Both the position numbers and the translations under genes were made by a program. A stretch of 64,000 bases of DNA from assembly GCA_905116865.2 (NCBI GenBank), contig CAJHNH020006223.1, forward strand, positions 683,249 to 747,248, in the 5' to 3' direction. Below, one piece after another: positions 40,201 through 54,042 of this stretch (position 1 is its first letter; the number at the start of each line of letters is the position of its first letter). This DNA is from Candidula unifasciata (taxonomy: Eukaryota > Mollusca > Gastropoda > Stylommatophora > Geomitridae). The notes under the pieces are model-generated. The model saw nothing but the letters and a program-made list of their open reading frames with translations. It was not told the DNA's origin and did not search any database.

Positions 40201-43200
40201 TTATCTGCGGTGTACAGCAAGGAGTGTGGTAGAGGCCTTGCAGGAGGATCTATAAAAACAAGCACACAGCCTTTTGGTGTCCGAGGTGAGGCATGGAGTA
40301 TCTGCATGGAGTCTGCATGGAGTATCATGGAGTACATATTTTGTCCCCACATTGAGCATATTGTGTGTCTGGTGTAAACCTACTATTTATTAGATCAATT
40401 GGCACTTAATGGGTGGTGTGTTTAATATCAATCAAACCCTTGGTTGCTACTTTGCACAACCACCCCTGGTTGCAGTACTGCATATAGTCACGAAGTGTGT
40501 GTCTCCTCCTCCCCCCCCCCCCCCCAATTATCTCTCCCTCTATCACACACACAAACATTTCATGATGATTTATTTTGATTTAAGTATACAACATATGGTG
40601 GAAGTTTTGCAAGAAGTTCTGTGGCATTAGCAAAGATATCTATTAAACTATTTTTTTTTTAGGTTTCCCATTTACAGCCAGCTGTTGCCCAAGGCAAGCC
40701 TATGGAACAACTCTTTCACTCAATACTGAAGTCAACTTTGTCTGCGATTAAAAACAGAACAATGCAGTTTGTCAGATTACACTCTGACTGTACAGGCTAG
40801 CTCTGTGGCTGTGACAATGTATATGTAAAGATCAACCACTTCTGACCTCAGTGGAATTACATTATACTTTTCATGTACAGTAATTAATAGTCACAACCGT
40901 ATCTATCTACCTACATTTTCAACAAAGTATTACAACCATAAGTCGCTCTAGCCTCCTTAAAAAAACGAGTCATTTTTGGCAAGCATTCATTTGTAAAATA
41001 TTCTTAAAATCTAAATAAAAACTAAATGAAATATGTTATTAGATGTAGTATGATAGTGGTACTCACACACTCGAGACAATGTTGCACAAAAGATGTTCTG
41101 CAGCAAGTTTATCACCCAAAAGTGCATGCTCAATAACAGACAGCAATTCTACATGAAGTGAGCCAGCATCTTCCATCAACTGAGTAACATCTGCAGAAAG
41201 ATGTGATAAACAATCTTTGATTATTATCTATGCAGAACAGAATGATTTGTGCTTGTTTTTCAGTGTGGTTTCCTAGACACCATATGGAAGGGGTGTGGTG
41301 GGGGGGGGGGGGAGGGGGCACTGTCCTCCTACAAACATGTCATAAAAGGCGAGTAACTAAGTATTTGCTGAAACTGGGTGTTTTGCTAAAAGGTTGAGAT
41401 ATTGCAGCTGTGCTGTGAGCCACAACAAAATGTACCTTTTAAGGGCAACACAGAAAACGGTGCTTGTTCCCACGATGCACATCAAATAGGTGCTCAACAT
41501 GCATGGGAAATAAATGTACTAATTAAAATGCCAAATCATAAATAAACAATAAACAAATCAGTACATTTAGCATAAAGTGTCTGCTGAAGCTTTACTTTAT
41601 GGAGAGCTGAAGATTAAAAATCTATTGCTCTGATGACCACATACATTAATTAATCAGACTGTTTATATTATCTAAAACAGAATGCATTTAGAAGAATCAT
41701 TGCCATGTCAAAGTATAGTCTAAAAAATTAGGTGAATTTGTTAATTAAAATACTAGCAATGCAATGGCCTACCCAGTTCGCCCTTAAAAGGGCGGTCTGC
41801 AGATTGTGATGTAGCTCACAGCTAGGCTGCAGTATTTCCATGCTTTTCGACTAACTGACAGGTTCAGGCAACATCTTTTCAACACTCAGAACAGTATCCT
41901 CAAACCAGTTTCCATGCATTTCAATTCTCAGGTTAGCAGTGGTGTCTTAGATATGGAGTTTACGGCCATCAAGTTTAGCCGGTCCAATGACAGTCTGTAA
42001 GTCTCTTAAAAACAGTCTTATCTACCTACCGGGTTCCCACTCATCTAAGGGACCTGTCCAAAACAGATTTATCTACTATTTTTTTGTCACAGCCTATTCC
42101 TGCCACACTCTTTCTGGCTAGTGTTCGTGTCCTGTACTGACACATCTCAGAGCTTCCACTGATCAAACATGAATATTTCTTACAGCGATCTGAGTCAAGT
42201 GATTTCATGAATTCTTATTGGTAACTGTAACATTGTCATTGTGGACACAGGTTTTCTAGCCACAACATTCACTTGTTTTGATTGTGATAATGGGAAGCTG
42301 ACTAGTTCTACTTCTAGTGCAGTTTAATACCTCTTCTAGGGATTGAACCGGGGATACTGTCTCTGCAAGCAAACCCATGACCTCTAAATTACTGCTGCCT
42401 AACATGTCAATAAGTTCTTAAATTGACAGCAACAAAACTTTATAGCTTTAAAAAAAAAAAGGTTTTCACAGAAATATTACAACATTAAAAATGATAAAAA
42501 AATTAACATAAGCAATATATCACTGTGTATTAATACTGACCCCAAAAAAGTCATAATGTATGTATGTATTCAAAGAATTCACATAAAATCAGCCACAGAA
42601 AATTAAATTCATACCTAGCTTATATTTCTCTGAAGCTGGATTTGGACACAGTTCAGGGTTGTTGTGATGGAGATGTTTGATGACCAGTGCATGAAGACGC
42701 GGCACCAAAGAAGGTGGAGGTTCATGAGCCTGTAGTTCATCACGTTCTGATATATCAATGCTGTAACATATCATTGTTGCCAACAATTAAAACTATAGAA
42801 ATTAATTCAAATACCAAAAGGTTTCCAAGCTGCAGTTCATAATTACTTTAGAATTTTAATCAATAAGACACAAACAATTCCTAGCACAATTTACTGACCG
42901 CTGTTTATCTCATCAGGTACATACTACAGTATGTACATCAACATATAATATGTAAAGTAAAGGACCCTTTTCCGAGCCTTCAGGCTTATTGGGTATTTAG
43001 TGCTAGATCTATATTTTATAGCCCAATTGACACTTGGTGGGTGATGTGGTCAGCATCACGCCGGCCGCCTTTACTGCCTAGGACTGTACCTGGTACCCAC
43101 TCAAGCTGGATCAAGCTGAGTGCCAAGATCATTAAAAAAAGTCTGGCTCCTGTCAGGACCCAAATCCACGACATTCTGATCCGCAGGCGAGCATCTAGCC

Positions 43201-46200
43201 GCTAGACCACTGCGGTTTCCATCACCAGACATGCAAGGTGAAATAAAGGAGAGTAAACACTGCAGCTCGTCCTCTGAGTGGGTGGTAACTGCTGCATCAT
43301 CTACAAACAGCCACTCTCTGATAAGTACCTTCCCTTTCCTGGTTTTGACTTTTAGCCTAAGAGCATTACAGAGGCTGCCATCAGATAGAGAATGGATGAA
43401 TTTACCGCAATCCTGATTCAAAAGGCATGTTTCAAAAGGAATGAAAAGTATACTCCAAACAGAGTGGGAGCAAGTACATATCCCTGCTGCACTCCATTGT
43501 TGATTACAAACTCTTCCAATGTTACACCATAAAAGTTGATTATACCTTTCACACCTGCATGATGGACAGCTTGTCTCAAAAGTCATAAATCATACCATTT
43601 CTTCCGCATGTTCAGTTGGTTCTTTTCTAGTCTTGTAAATTCTAGCTTTTTGATTTCTCACCTGCTTAATCTATAATCATCATTATTCTTTAGTACTGTT
43701 ATATGTTAAATAGGGCTAGCAGTGTATTCTTTCATTCCATTCTATACTGTGCAAATGTTTCAATATCATGGATGGAATGCACTCCCACATCTGTAACCCC
43801 TCTCAGGCACATAGGCAGGTAAATTTTTACCCCACCAGGACATCGCACAGAGCGATAAACACCTGGTGACACACAAAGTGCCACCATGCAGATGAGGATC
43901 ACACATGGAGAGGCACTGGAAACCCCGTTCAACCATTAGGGTATATTAGAGCCCCTAGCAACAGCCAGGGTGGGGCTTCAAAAGAATGAAAAATTGCGGC
44001 CCACAATGGAGGCGACGTTGTTTTTGCAAAAAAAGCGTGACTGATGCATGTTCGTCTTAGCCTAATCTATCAAACACAAATATTCAAAAATTTTTACAAT
44101 TTACATCTCCTTTAAATAATGCCCAAATAAAATTCAAGAAAACAGACATAAACAGAAGACTTACTGAGAATCCTCATCATAGATACAAGCCAACTGTGGA
44201 TCCACTGATAGAATGCCAATGACTTCTATCGCATCTGTTGTTTTCAGCTCCACATTTCTAGAGTAAACCTATAAAATGTGCAGGCGTTAAACAACCATTC
44301 TTCTCAGTATTAATCATATAAACAAACAGTACCATATAATACAAAAATTACTCATTAATTCAATACAAATTACCAAAACCTGTGTTTTACAGGAAGCAAG
44401 GAACACACCTAACACACATGCTAGAGGAGGAACACACAACTGCAACCTAACACACATGCCATAGGAGGAACACACAACTGCAACCTAACACACATGCCAT
44501 AGGAGGAACACACAATCCCAACCTAATACACCTGCCATGGGAGGAACATACAACCGCAACCTAACATACATGCCATGTGAGGAACACACAACCGCAACCT
44601 AACAAACATGCCATGGGAGGAACACACAATCCCAACCTAATACACCTGTCATGGGAGGAACATACAACCGCAACCTAACATACATGCCATGGGAGGAACA
44701 CACAACCGCAACCTAACAAACATGCCATGGGAGGAACACACAATCCCAACCTAATACACCTGCCATGGGAGGAACATACAACCGCAACCTAACGAACATG
44801 CCATGGGAGGAACACACAACCGCAACCTAACAAACATGCCATGGGAGGAACACACAACAGCAACCTAACAAACATGCCATGGGAGAAACACACAACCGCA
44901 ACCTAATACACCTGCTATGGGAGGAACACACAACCGCAACCTAACACACATGCCATGGGAGCAACACACAACCGCAATCTAACACACAAGCCATGGGAGG
45001 AACACAAAACCGCAACCTAACACACATGCCATGGGAGGAACACACAACCGCAACCTAACAAACATGCCATGGGAGGAACACACAACCCCAACCTAACACA
45101 CATGCCATGGGAGGAGCACACAACCGCAACCAAACATACATTCCATGGGAGGAACACACAACTGCAACCTAACACACCTGCCATGGGAGGTACACACAAC
45201 CGCAACCTAACACACATGCCATGGGAGCAACACACAACCGCAATCTAACACACAAGCCATGGGAGGAACACAAAACCGCAACCTAACACACATGCCATGG
45301 GAGGAACACACAACCCCAACCTAATACACCTGCCATGGGAGGAACACACAACCGCAACCTAACACACCTGCCATGGGAGGAACACACAACTGCAACCTAA
45401 CACACCTGCCATGGGAGGAACACATAACCGCAACCTAACATACATTCCATGGGAGGATCACACAACTGCAACCTAATACACCTGCCATGGAAGGAACACA
45501 CAACCGCAACCAAACACACATGCCATGGAAGGAAAACACAACCGCAACCTAACATACCTGCCATGGGAGGAACACATAACCGCAACCTAACATACATTCC
45601 ATGGGAGGAAAACACAACCGCAACCTAACACACCTGCCATGGGAGGATCACACACAAGCAACCAAACACACCTGCCATGGGAGGAACACACAACCGCAAC
45701 CTAACATTCATGCCATATGAAGTGACAAAGGAGGATTGGCACTAGAGTGACTATCTCATCCTGCCAACTGCAAATTCCAACCCATCACTGATAGGATTAT
45801 GAAAGGCTTGCATGATTTGATTGAGGGCCTACACTCCAATGGGAGATGAATGGCAGAAGAAGAGAAAACTATCACACACACAAATATATTCAAATACTAT
45901 TATTACAGCACAAGAATAAATTCATTACAGCACTATTCTCCCTCTTATGTCACAAACTAGGAGTAAATATATTTCATCTTAACTTCTTTTTGTCCATGTC
46001 TCACATGCATATAAAAACACAGGTTCTATGTAACACTTTTTCTAAATGCAGCTGACACTGGTGAGTATCTTATGCATCTTGCTAAAGGCCAGTTTTGTCA
46101 GGACAATTCTTGTCCTGACTGCAATTTCTTAAGCAGCATATGTAATGACTGTTCCAAGATAGTTATATGGATTCACCTGTTGAAGAATTTTGTCATAAGC

Positions 46201-49200
46201 ATGTATTTCACACTGTGGCATATCTTGTCTTTTTGGTGATGATCATTTTATGTTACTGGGCAGTCACAAACTGTTGATATTATCCATCACTGGTAGTAAT
46301 ATACTGGTCTGTATGTATGTGTAGGTCACAACATAAACATATTCATCAATCAGCTTATCTAGTTCTAATTCCTCAGCAAGAGTCTTGTGGACTGATGTGG
46401 GTAATTATGTTTCTCCACATTTTGCTATCTCCAAATACTTGAACTGATTCATGTGCTGACACATTTCCCCACCACAGCAAAAAGCTGTGAAGAATCTTCT
46501 TTGTCTTTCAACGTTTTCCATAAATCTTTCTATATTCAAGTTTTTCTGTTTTCCTAATGTGACCAAATAAATTATTACTGCCTCTGTTAGATGTCTGCAA
46601 ATAAATTAGCTAGCATTTATGTGGTAAGCCTCTTTTATAACATTTAGAATATTCATTTTGGTTGCTCAAAGAATGTTAATTTCCTCTATAGAACCACATC
46701 TATAAGACATGGCTTTCTCACTTGTTCACTCATTCTTATTACTATGAACTTAGTTCGGATCTAACATTACAGCACTTGAGGCAGTCCTAAAAACACTTCA
46801 TCTCCCTCTTCATCAGCCAGCATAAAGTTCCAATACTAATGATTACTGAGTTCAGAACTAACATTACAGCACTTGGGACAGTCCTAGAAATACTCCATCT
46901 CCCTCTTCATCAGCCAGCACAAAGTTCCAGTACTAATGATTACTGAGTTCAGAACTAACACTACAGCACTTGGGACAGTCCTAGAAATACTCCATCTCCC
47001 TCTTCATCAGCAAGCACAAAGTTCCAGTACTAATGATTACTGAGTTCAGAACTAACATTACAGCACTTGGAACAGTCCTAGAAACACCACAGCTCCAGCT
47101 TTACCAACCAGCACAAAGTTCCAATTGTATGATTATGTGCCTTATGTGACTGTCTACAAGATCCTCTGAAAGACTCCTAAATACATCATTCCTGCATGTG
47201 AGCTGTTCCCTTATCCATGCTGTTTACAATTAACGAAAACATTGACACTTACTCTCAAAATACAAGGCACACCACTCTCATTTGGTAAAGGCAGATTCAT
47301 ATTCACAACCTGTGGTGCTGTTCTCACAGAATGAGCTCCACCTGTTCAATAGAAACTGCTCTGTAGTTACTCTACAAATGTGTAAGCAATGCAAATGTTA
47401 ACAAAAAATATGATTCAAAAGTTCTAATATATACATCATAAATTAAAATTGAGCACCAGAAACACTCTACGATAAATAAGCATGTTTCCCCTCTCTTCAA
47501 TAAGCAAAGCATCATTTTCACACCAGTGGCCTATCGATCACAAGTTTTTTTTTTTTAAATAAGCCAATCGGCATGCAATGGGTAATAAGATAACATACTG
47601 CCTGTATTTACTTAACAGGACAGTTTATGGTAAACATTTGTAGCTGGATTACTTAAAAATCAGCCACAAATAAAAACCCAAGAGCCTCGGTCTAGCAGCT
47701 ACAGCAATATTCAGCTCCCATTCCCAGTAAAAATATTTGCCAGTAGACAATTTTTTACTTCAAAACACAAACTACATCATCACCTGGCATGCCCCTGAAC
47801 AGACTCCCCACCCAGGATCAATCTGAAGTGTATCTGCTTCGCACATATCATTAGGAGGCTTAACATACTGAGAACTGACAGAATAAGAAATCATATTAGA
47901 AGACTCAACTCTTCTGATACCAAGAAAAGCAGAATACTAATTTATATCTAATTTGTCTGCCCTCTGGTAGTGACAGAGTGTAGGGAGCTAGACAACGAAT
48001 GCAACAAGAAGGTAAAGTCGGGAGATTTGAACCAGCATCGCTGCACACGGTTATAAACCATAAGTGCTCTGCCACCAGTACGGACAGCAGATTAAAAACT
48101 GTCCGTCCTCACGAAACTCCGTAGCTACAGCGACCTTCCTCCATTTAACCCAGAGTGTAAACTCTGGTACCCATTTCCTAGAGGCTGGGTGAACCCCTGA
48201 AACCGCATGGTTTTGAACACCGGTTGTGGGCTGCAAGTCGCAGCTGGATTTGAAAGCAAGTCTACTATCGACTGCGCCAACACGCCCCCTTCCCCCAAGC
48301 AACAAGAAGAGATGCATTAAGAAATTTTCTTCTTTGAGTTCACCGGTTGTAAACTCCAGCGGGAAAGTCCTAGTTTTTCGTCCATTGCTAGAATTTAGTC
48401 CTGTTCCAGAACCTGAGTGCTGTGTGTGCATCAGTTTTACAAATCTGACTTATCTGTACAGAGACTGTTGATTCCTTGCCTCTCAGGAAAATACATACCA
48501 ACTTCAGAGGAGGCCCTCTTCCCCCAATTAGGCAATAAGAAATGATTTTAGGAGACTTAACATAACAATACATTACTACTATTAGTGCTGAGATGCTCAA
48601 GATAAAGTTTGTTTGTTAGTTCGTTACAAAGATTATACACAAGAGAATTCTCAGCACAGCTCACAACTCCAGTGCTTAAGAGAGTCTAAATATTAATATA
48701 AGAATCTTACACAATAGAAAAATGTTTCGTGGGTAGCTTTTCTCAGAACGCTGAAGAAGCTAAAAGATGTTATAAAGATTAGCATGTAAAATTCCAATTC
48801 TTGAACAAGACAAAAATTCAGGAGTGGACGAAGAACCAGAACTTTCTGCCAGAGGTTACAGTGCGTGAGCGCTAAGAGGAGGAAGAAGAAGAAATAAGTA
48901 ATACAATTTTCTAACATGGAAATGTTACCAAGACAGTGGACTTTTCATAGTCTGATCTACTCTCACCTTCTGTGTGTGTAGATGGTGTGCTGTTCTCCAC
49001 CTCCACATTATCTGTTTTCACCTTTTCATCTTTGAAAGATTTCTGTACAGTATCAGAGTCGCTAGGCTCATCATCATCCCCACGTCCACGTTTTGGTCTG
49101 CCTGAAGTGCCTGATGCTACTGGGATTTTCACACGTTCGAAATGTTTATTATAAACATAAATGTAAAGTCAAGGAAAACAAATGTCCAGCAACGGTTTTT

Positions 49201-49549
49201 TAACCTGTGTGATTAAACAGAAATTTATGACAAAAATAAATAATGGCTACACAAGACACATTGAAACAAAAATGTTTAAAATAACAAAGGTTGAATGCAT
49301 TAAAACTGAAAGAAATTCATATTTAGCACCATAAGTCCTCGGAAGTAGTGGTAGCGTAGCAGCTAGACTTTCGCGCATCAATACAAAAGCCTACGATTCA
49401 AATCATCATCCAGTCAGATGTCGTTCAATTTGACCTCGGCTCTCAGGATGACCAAGCCTAAAATGGGCTTTAGGTAATGTCTCGGGAAGTAAAGGCTGTG
49501 AAGGTTATATTAACCACATAACTCAATGAGTACTGAATGATCTATGAAT

Positions 49550-49638
<89 letters not shown>

Positions 49639-51906
49639 ATTATATATATATACCTAGCATGATATGCTAGATCTGCCAGAGGTGCGGAAAAGGGCATTTA
49701 CTTTTATTTTTTAACCACAAATCAAGCGTTCTAAAAAACAACTTAAGTTTACAATACATAATTAATACAATTGAAGAAATAAAATAAGAAAGGCTTAAAT
49801 AAGGATATTTGTTTGACCCATTCTGATTCGCCAGGAATGGGGACACAATAAAATCCTTGTCTCTCTACAGTGACACTCTCTCTGCTATTGAAATCAATGG
49901 TTTCATTCGGCTGAAATGACAAACATATATTTTAAAACGGGTGTGATTAGCACTTACACAAAGCATAGAACAGCAATTGTAAGAGGTTTAGTAACAATTT
50001 ATTTGTAAAAACTGAAAAAGTAAAGGACCCTTTTTGTGCTGGTGGTGAATCAGACATTTGGCACTAGAACCCCATTACTATATACCAATCAGAACTCAAT
50101 GGGTTTGGGGGGGGGGGGGGGGTAGATTAACCCACTGGTTCCCCTCCCCTTTCCTCCACAAGCATGTCATAAGAGGTTACTAATTAGGGGTGTTTTGTTT
50201 AAAGTCACAATGTATCTGCCTGTGAGGTGAGGAACAAACAGTCTGCCTATACATATAAGCCCGATCTGTAAAAATCGATGTGCGCCCAAAACTCCAGTTC
50301 TGGAACAAGATCAAAGAGGACAAACAAGCACAGTTTTCTGAAAGAGTTTATAGTCGGGGAAAGCCAAGAAGAAAACAATCACACATCTATCAGCATTTGA
50401 AGGATATCAGCTCTGTCCTAAGAAATATTCAATGCAAATAAAGAATAACTATATTTATATAAATTATTGAGATTTATATACACAAAGACAGATTTATATA
50501 CACAGCCAAAAAGAGCAACCAAGAGGTTTTGAAAGAGGCGGGAGCCCAAAGACAACTTATCACAGACATCAGAAGGAGACAGTCATTATTTTTCGGCGAT
50601 GTTATGAGAAGAGGGAAAATAGAACATGTTGTGACCACTGGAAAGATCTGTGGAAGGAGGGATAGAGGAAGACAACAAGAGAAGATTCTTGACACTCTTG
50701 TTGCATGTCATGGAGGTGTGTCAGCACACGAACCGATACATGCTGCAGGAGATCGTGGATTATGGAGAGGCATGATCGCCCACGCCAGTCGGCAAGGCAC
50801 CTGATGATGATGATGATATACACAATCTTGAATATGAAACCATTTTTCCCGATGTGAGGTGTTTTGGGTATGCGGTGCTAGCCCTGTATTTTCATAGACT
50901 AATTGGCACTTAATGGGCAATTTGGTCTATATTATCCTGACTGACAGTACTTTCGAGAAAATTTACCAGTGCCCATTTTAGGCTAGGGAAACTTGAGGAT
51001 GAAAACAAAATGTTCATCAATGGCAAATCGTTTCAAAGTAAGAGCTTGGAGATGGCTTGAACATGTTTGTGGAATGCCCTGTAACACTTTGGCAAAGACA
51101 GGTCTCCAGTGGACAGCAGATGATAATAGAAGATGTGGATGACCTAAGGAAACCTGGAAAAGGACAGAAGAAGGAAGAATGAAGGAATGTTAAACGACAT
51201 CGCATACTAGTAGCAGAAAAGCAGCTGCCCAGCAGCAATGGTGATTACTTGGGAATGCCTTATGCGTCAACAGCAACTGGAAAATGAAACAGAAACCTGA
51301 AAGCTAGATAAAATTTTTTGTGTTTCAAATTCTCAGAAGTGACAGAGATTTGAACACATGATCACAGGCTAGCAACTGGTATGCTAGCCACTGAGATTTG
51401 ACAATTTAAAAAAAAAAAACATGGATCCTAACAGAAAATCAGAACATACTGTTTTATGCCATAAAATAAAACAAACAAAAACAAAAGCCATCTGAATGAC
51501 CCCAAAAAAAAAAAAAAAAATTAACAAGCAAATAACGAAAGATTATACATGGTGAGTGCATAAACAAGGAAGCACTGAAACTACCATACAATGATTATTT
51601 CACAAAAAATTTAGCAATAGTGTTTATGTCAAACAGACAACTTGTACGAGACTTACGCTTAGGTCAGAAATGTCACGATATAAACCATACTCAGTTCGAG
51701 TCGTCTTGGTTTCAGAATTTGTCACTTTATACTGACTGTAGCAAAACTGCGGATCAAACACATCCTGGATCATGCAGCGGTATTTCACTAAAATTCCTGA
51801 AGGCAGCTGATCCAAAGGAACACTGTTCAATGAAGGAACCTGCCAGTAAATATATTTTTAAAAAATGTACTATGATATTTGATTTATATATATATATATA
51901 TATATA

Positions 51907-51965
<59 letters not shown>

Positions 51966-52159
51966 GTGTGTGTGTGTGTGTGACGGAAATTACCTTTGAC
52001 TCCCAAGTCAACCCAGCCTTGAGTGAGTACCAGGTGCAGTCCTGGGAAGTAAAGATGGCTGGCGTGATGCTGACCACATCACTCCCCAAGAGCTGATTGG
52101 TCTATAAAAATATAGGTCTACGCTATATTCCCAATACGCCTAAAGGCATACACACAAAA

Positions 52160-52221
<62 letters not shown>

Positions 52222-54011
52222 GCACAGATGTGGGTTTTTATTGGCTGACGAGGAAAGCAGTACATCTAAAAACTATAAATGATGCAAATGCAAAAGAACT
52301 GTCAATTAACTGGTTGAACCATAGGGTATACATATGTGCAATCTGAACAATATACTTATTAACCCTCTTAGCACGGACGGGCCGATTATCGGCCGGCGGA
52401 TGTCAGGCCAAAAACACGGAAGGGCCGATCATCGGCCCGATCGTGTTTCGCCTCGAACCGCTAAGAAATCTCCTATTTTGAAACACTGAAAGTGATTCAT
52501 ATATATTCACTGCTGTATTAGCTTTACACATGGCGACTTTCTAGTGTTTGGTATCGAAGTGAAAATTGTTGTTGAATTTTTTAGATAGTGACCTGAACCG
52601 CTAAAAGTATGTCTGACTCGTATGTTTCTACCCCTAAACTTGATGTTGATAAAACATTTGAATCAAGTGATGACACTAATTCTGTTGATACTGATGCAGG
52701 ATCTAGTGTTAGTAGTAATAGTGGGGAATCAGATGGGGACACTGTTATGTTCAGACGACAGCCCAACCATGGCTCAGGGTATATCCACTCAAAGGTGTTG
52801 ACACTCCGGCACATCCATTTCTAGTGCTGACTGATGGTCAAAAACACATGTCACCTAAAGATATTATTGCTGTTTCATATATATATATACATGTTTTTGA
52901 CTATTTAATTGCTTACAACATTTGTAAAAAGGCCAAAGATCAATAAAAAGATTTCAAATAAAATATATTTTTGTTTTTAGTTATGTTTCATGCATTGAAG
53001 TTGAAAATTCACATTCTAATTTTCTATTTTTAGATATGCAAATGAGATCATTTGTATATACATCAATTAATTTTAACGATATTGTGAAAATCATGAACTT
53101 CAATCTATATCCTTCAAATAGATATGTTATTTCATGGGGGTCAGAATAACAGAAATGTGTCAAAAAAATTAAATAAAGTAATAACCAAATTTACTGAAAA
53201 AATGCTCCGTGTTTTTGGCTAGACATCTGAAAAACTTCCCGTGCTAAAAGGGTTAAGTTGCACAGATTTTGAATATCAAAATTATATCCCTTTCAGCAGC
53301 TATGCAATTTTTTAAAAATAGTAAAAGAAATAATACAGCAATAATTGAAGACACCATTACCTGTAAGACTGAGTCAGCTTCCAATACTTGAGAAAAGTAT
53401 TCTTCAATTTTGGCAACAATGGTCTCATGGGAAGAACCTTCATTTTCCTCTGAAAATTTAACCAATAAACAAGTTAACCCAGAGAGAAGGAAGCAAAAAT
53501 AGTTTAGTTAATGTAAAGTTAATAAAGCCCCTTTTACAAGCTAATTTTTGCTTGCTTCTTTTCTAAACAAACATATGTCAAAAAATTTTAGTTTATTTAG
53601 ATGCCACCTGAGATGTAAATATGTTGAGAATATTATAGGTACAGAAAAAAGGCTACAGAAGGAAGGCTATCAATTCAACCATCCAAGACTGAGTTAGGAA
53701 CCATACAACCTGACATTGGTAAATAGTCGCCATCAGACGTCGTATACACCCTGAGGGAAGTCTAAACTCACGTGCATGTACTCCATTGCACGGTTCAGAC
53801 CCCATTCCGATGAAACTTTCACATTATACGTGAGCGAAAATAGCTAATTTGCACCATTCGCCTCAACGGACGAAAAAGCTTACCGCCATTGTGGCTGTTT
53901 ACACCGGAAGACATTGAACTGGTACTATATTAGCCATCGGACGTTAGGGTTCATACTGAGGGGAGGATCTGAGCACCTATGGACATGTCCGGAGTGCAAT
54001 GAGGATAACCC

Positions 54012-54042
<31 letters not shown>

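Noticed and set aside
45017..45615. Cysteine-rich repeat proteins on the minus strand
   Set aside because: They are the 38-bp minisatellite read through. They have no start context, no splice sites and no homology.
44399..45718. CRISPR-like array
   Set aside because: Units are contiguous 38-mers with no distinct spacers, and the host is a eukaryote. This is a minisatellite.
49840..49910. GT donor directly after the TGG codon of MCMBP exon 4 (gtcaaa)
   Set aside because: A weak donor that would drop conserved VKQ and leave no acceptor giving the homologous IYVYNKH. The AT-AC ends explain both.
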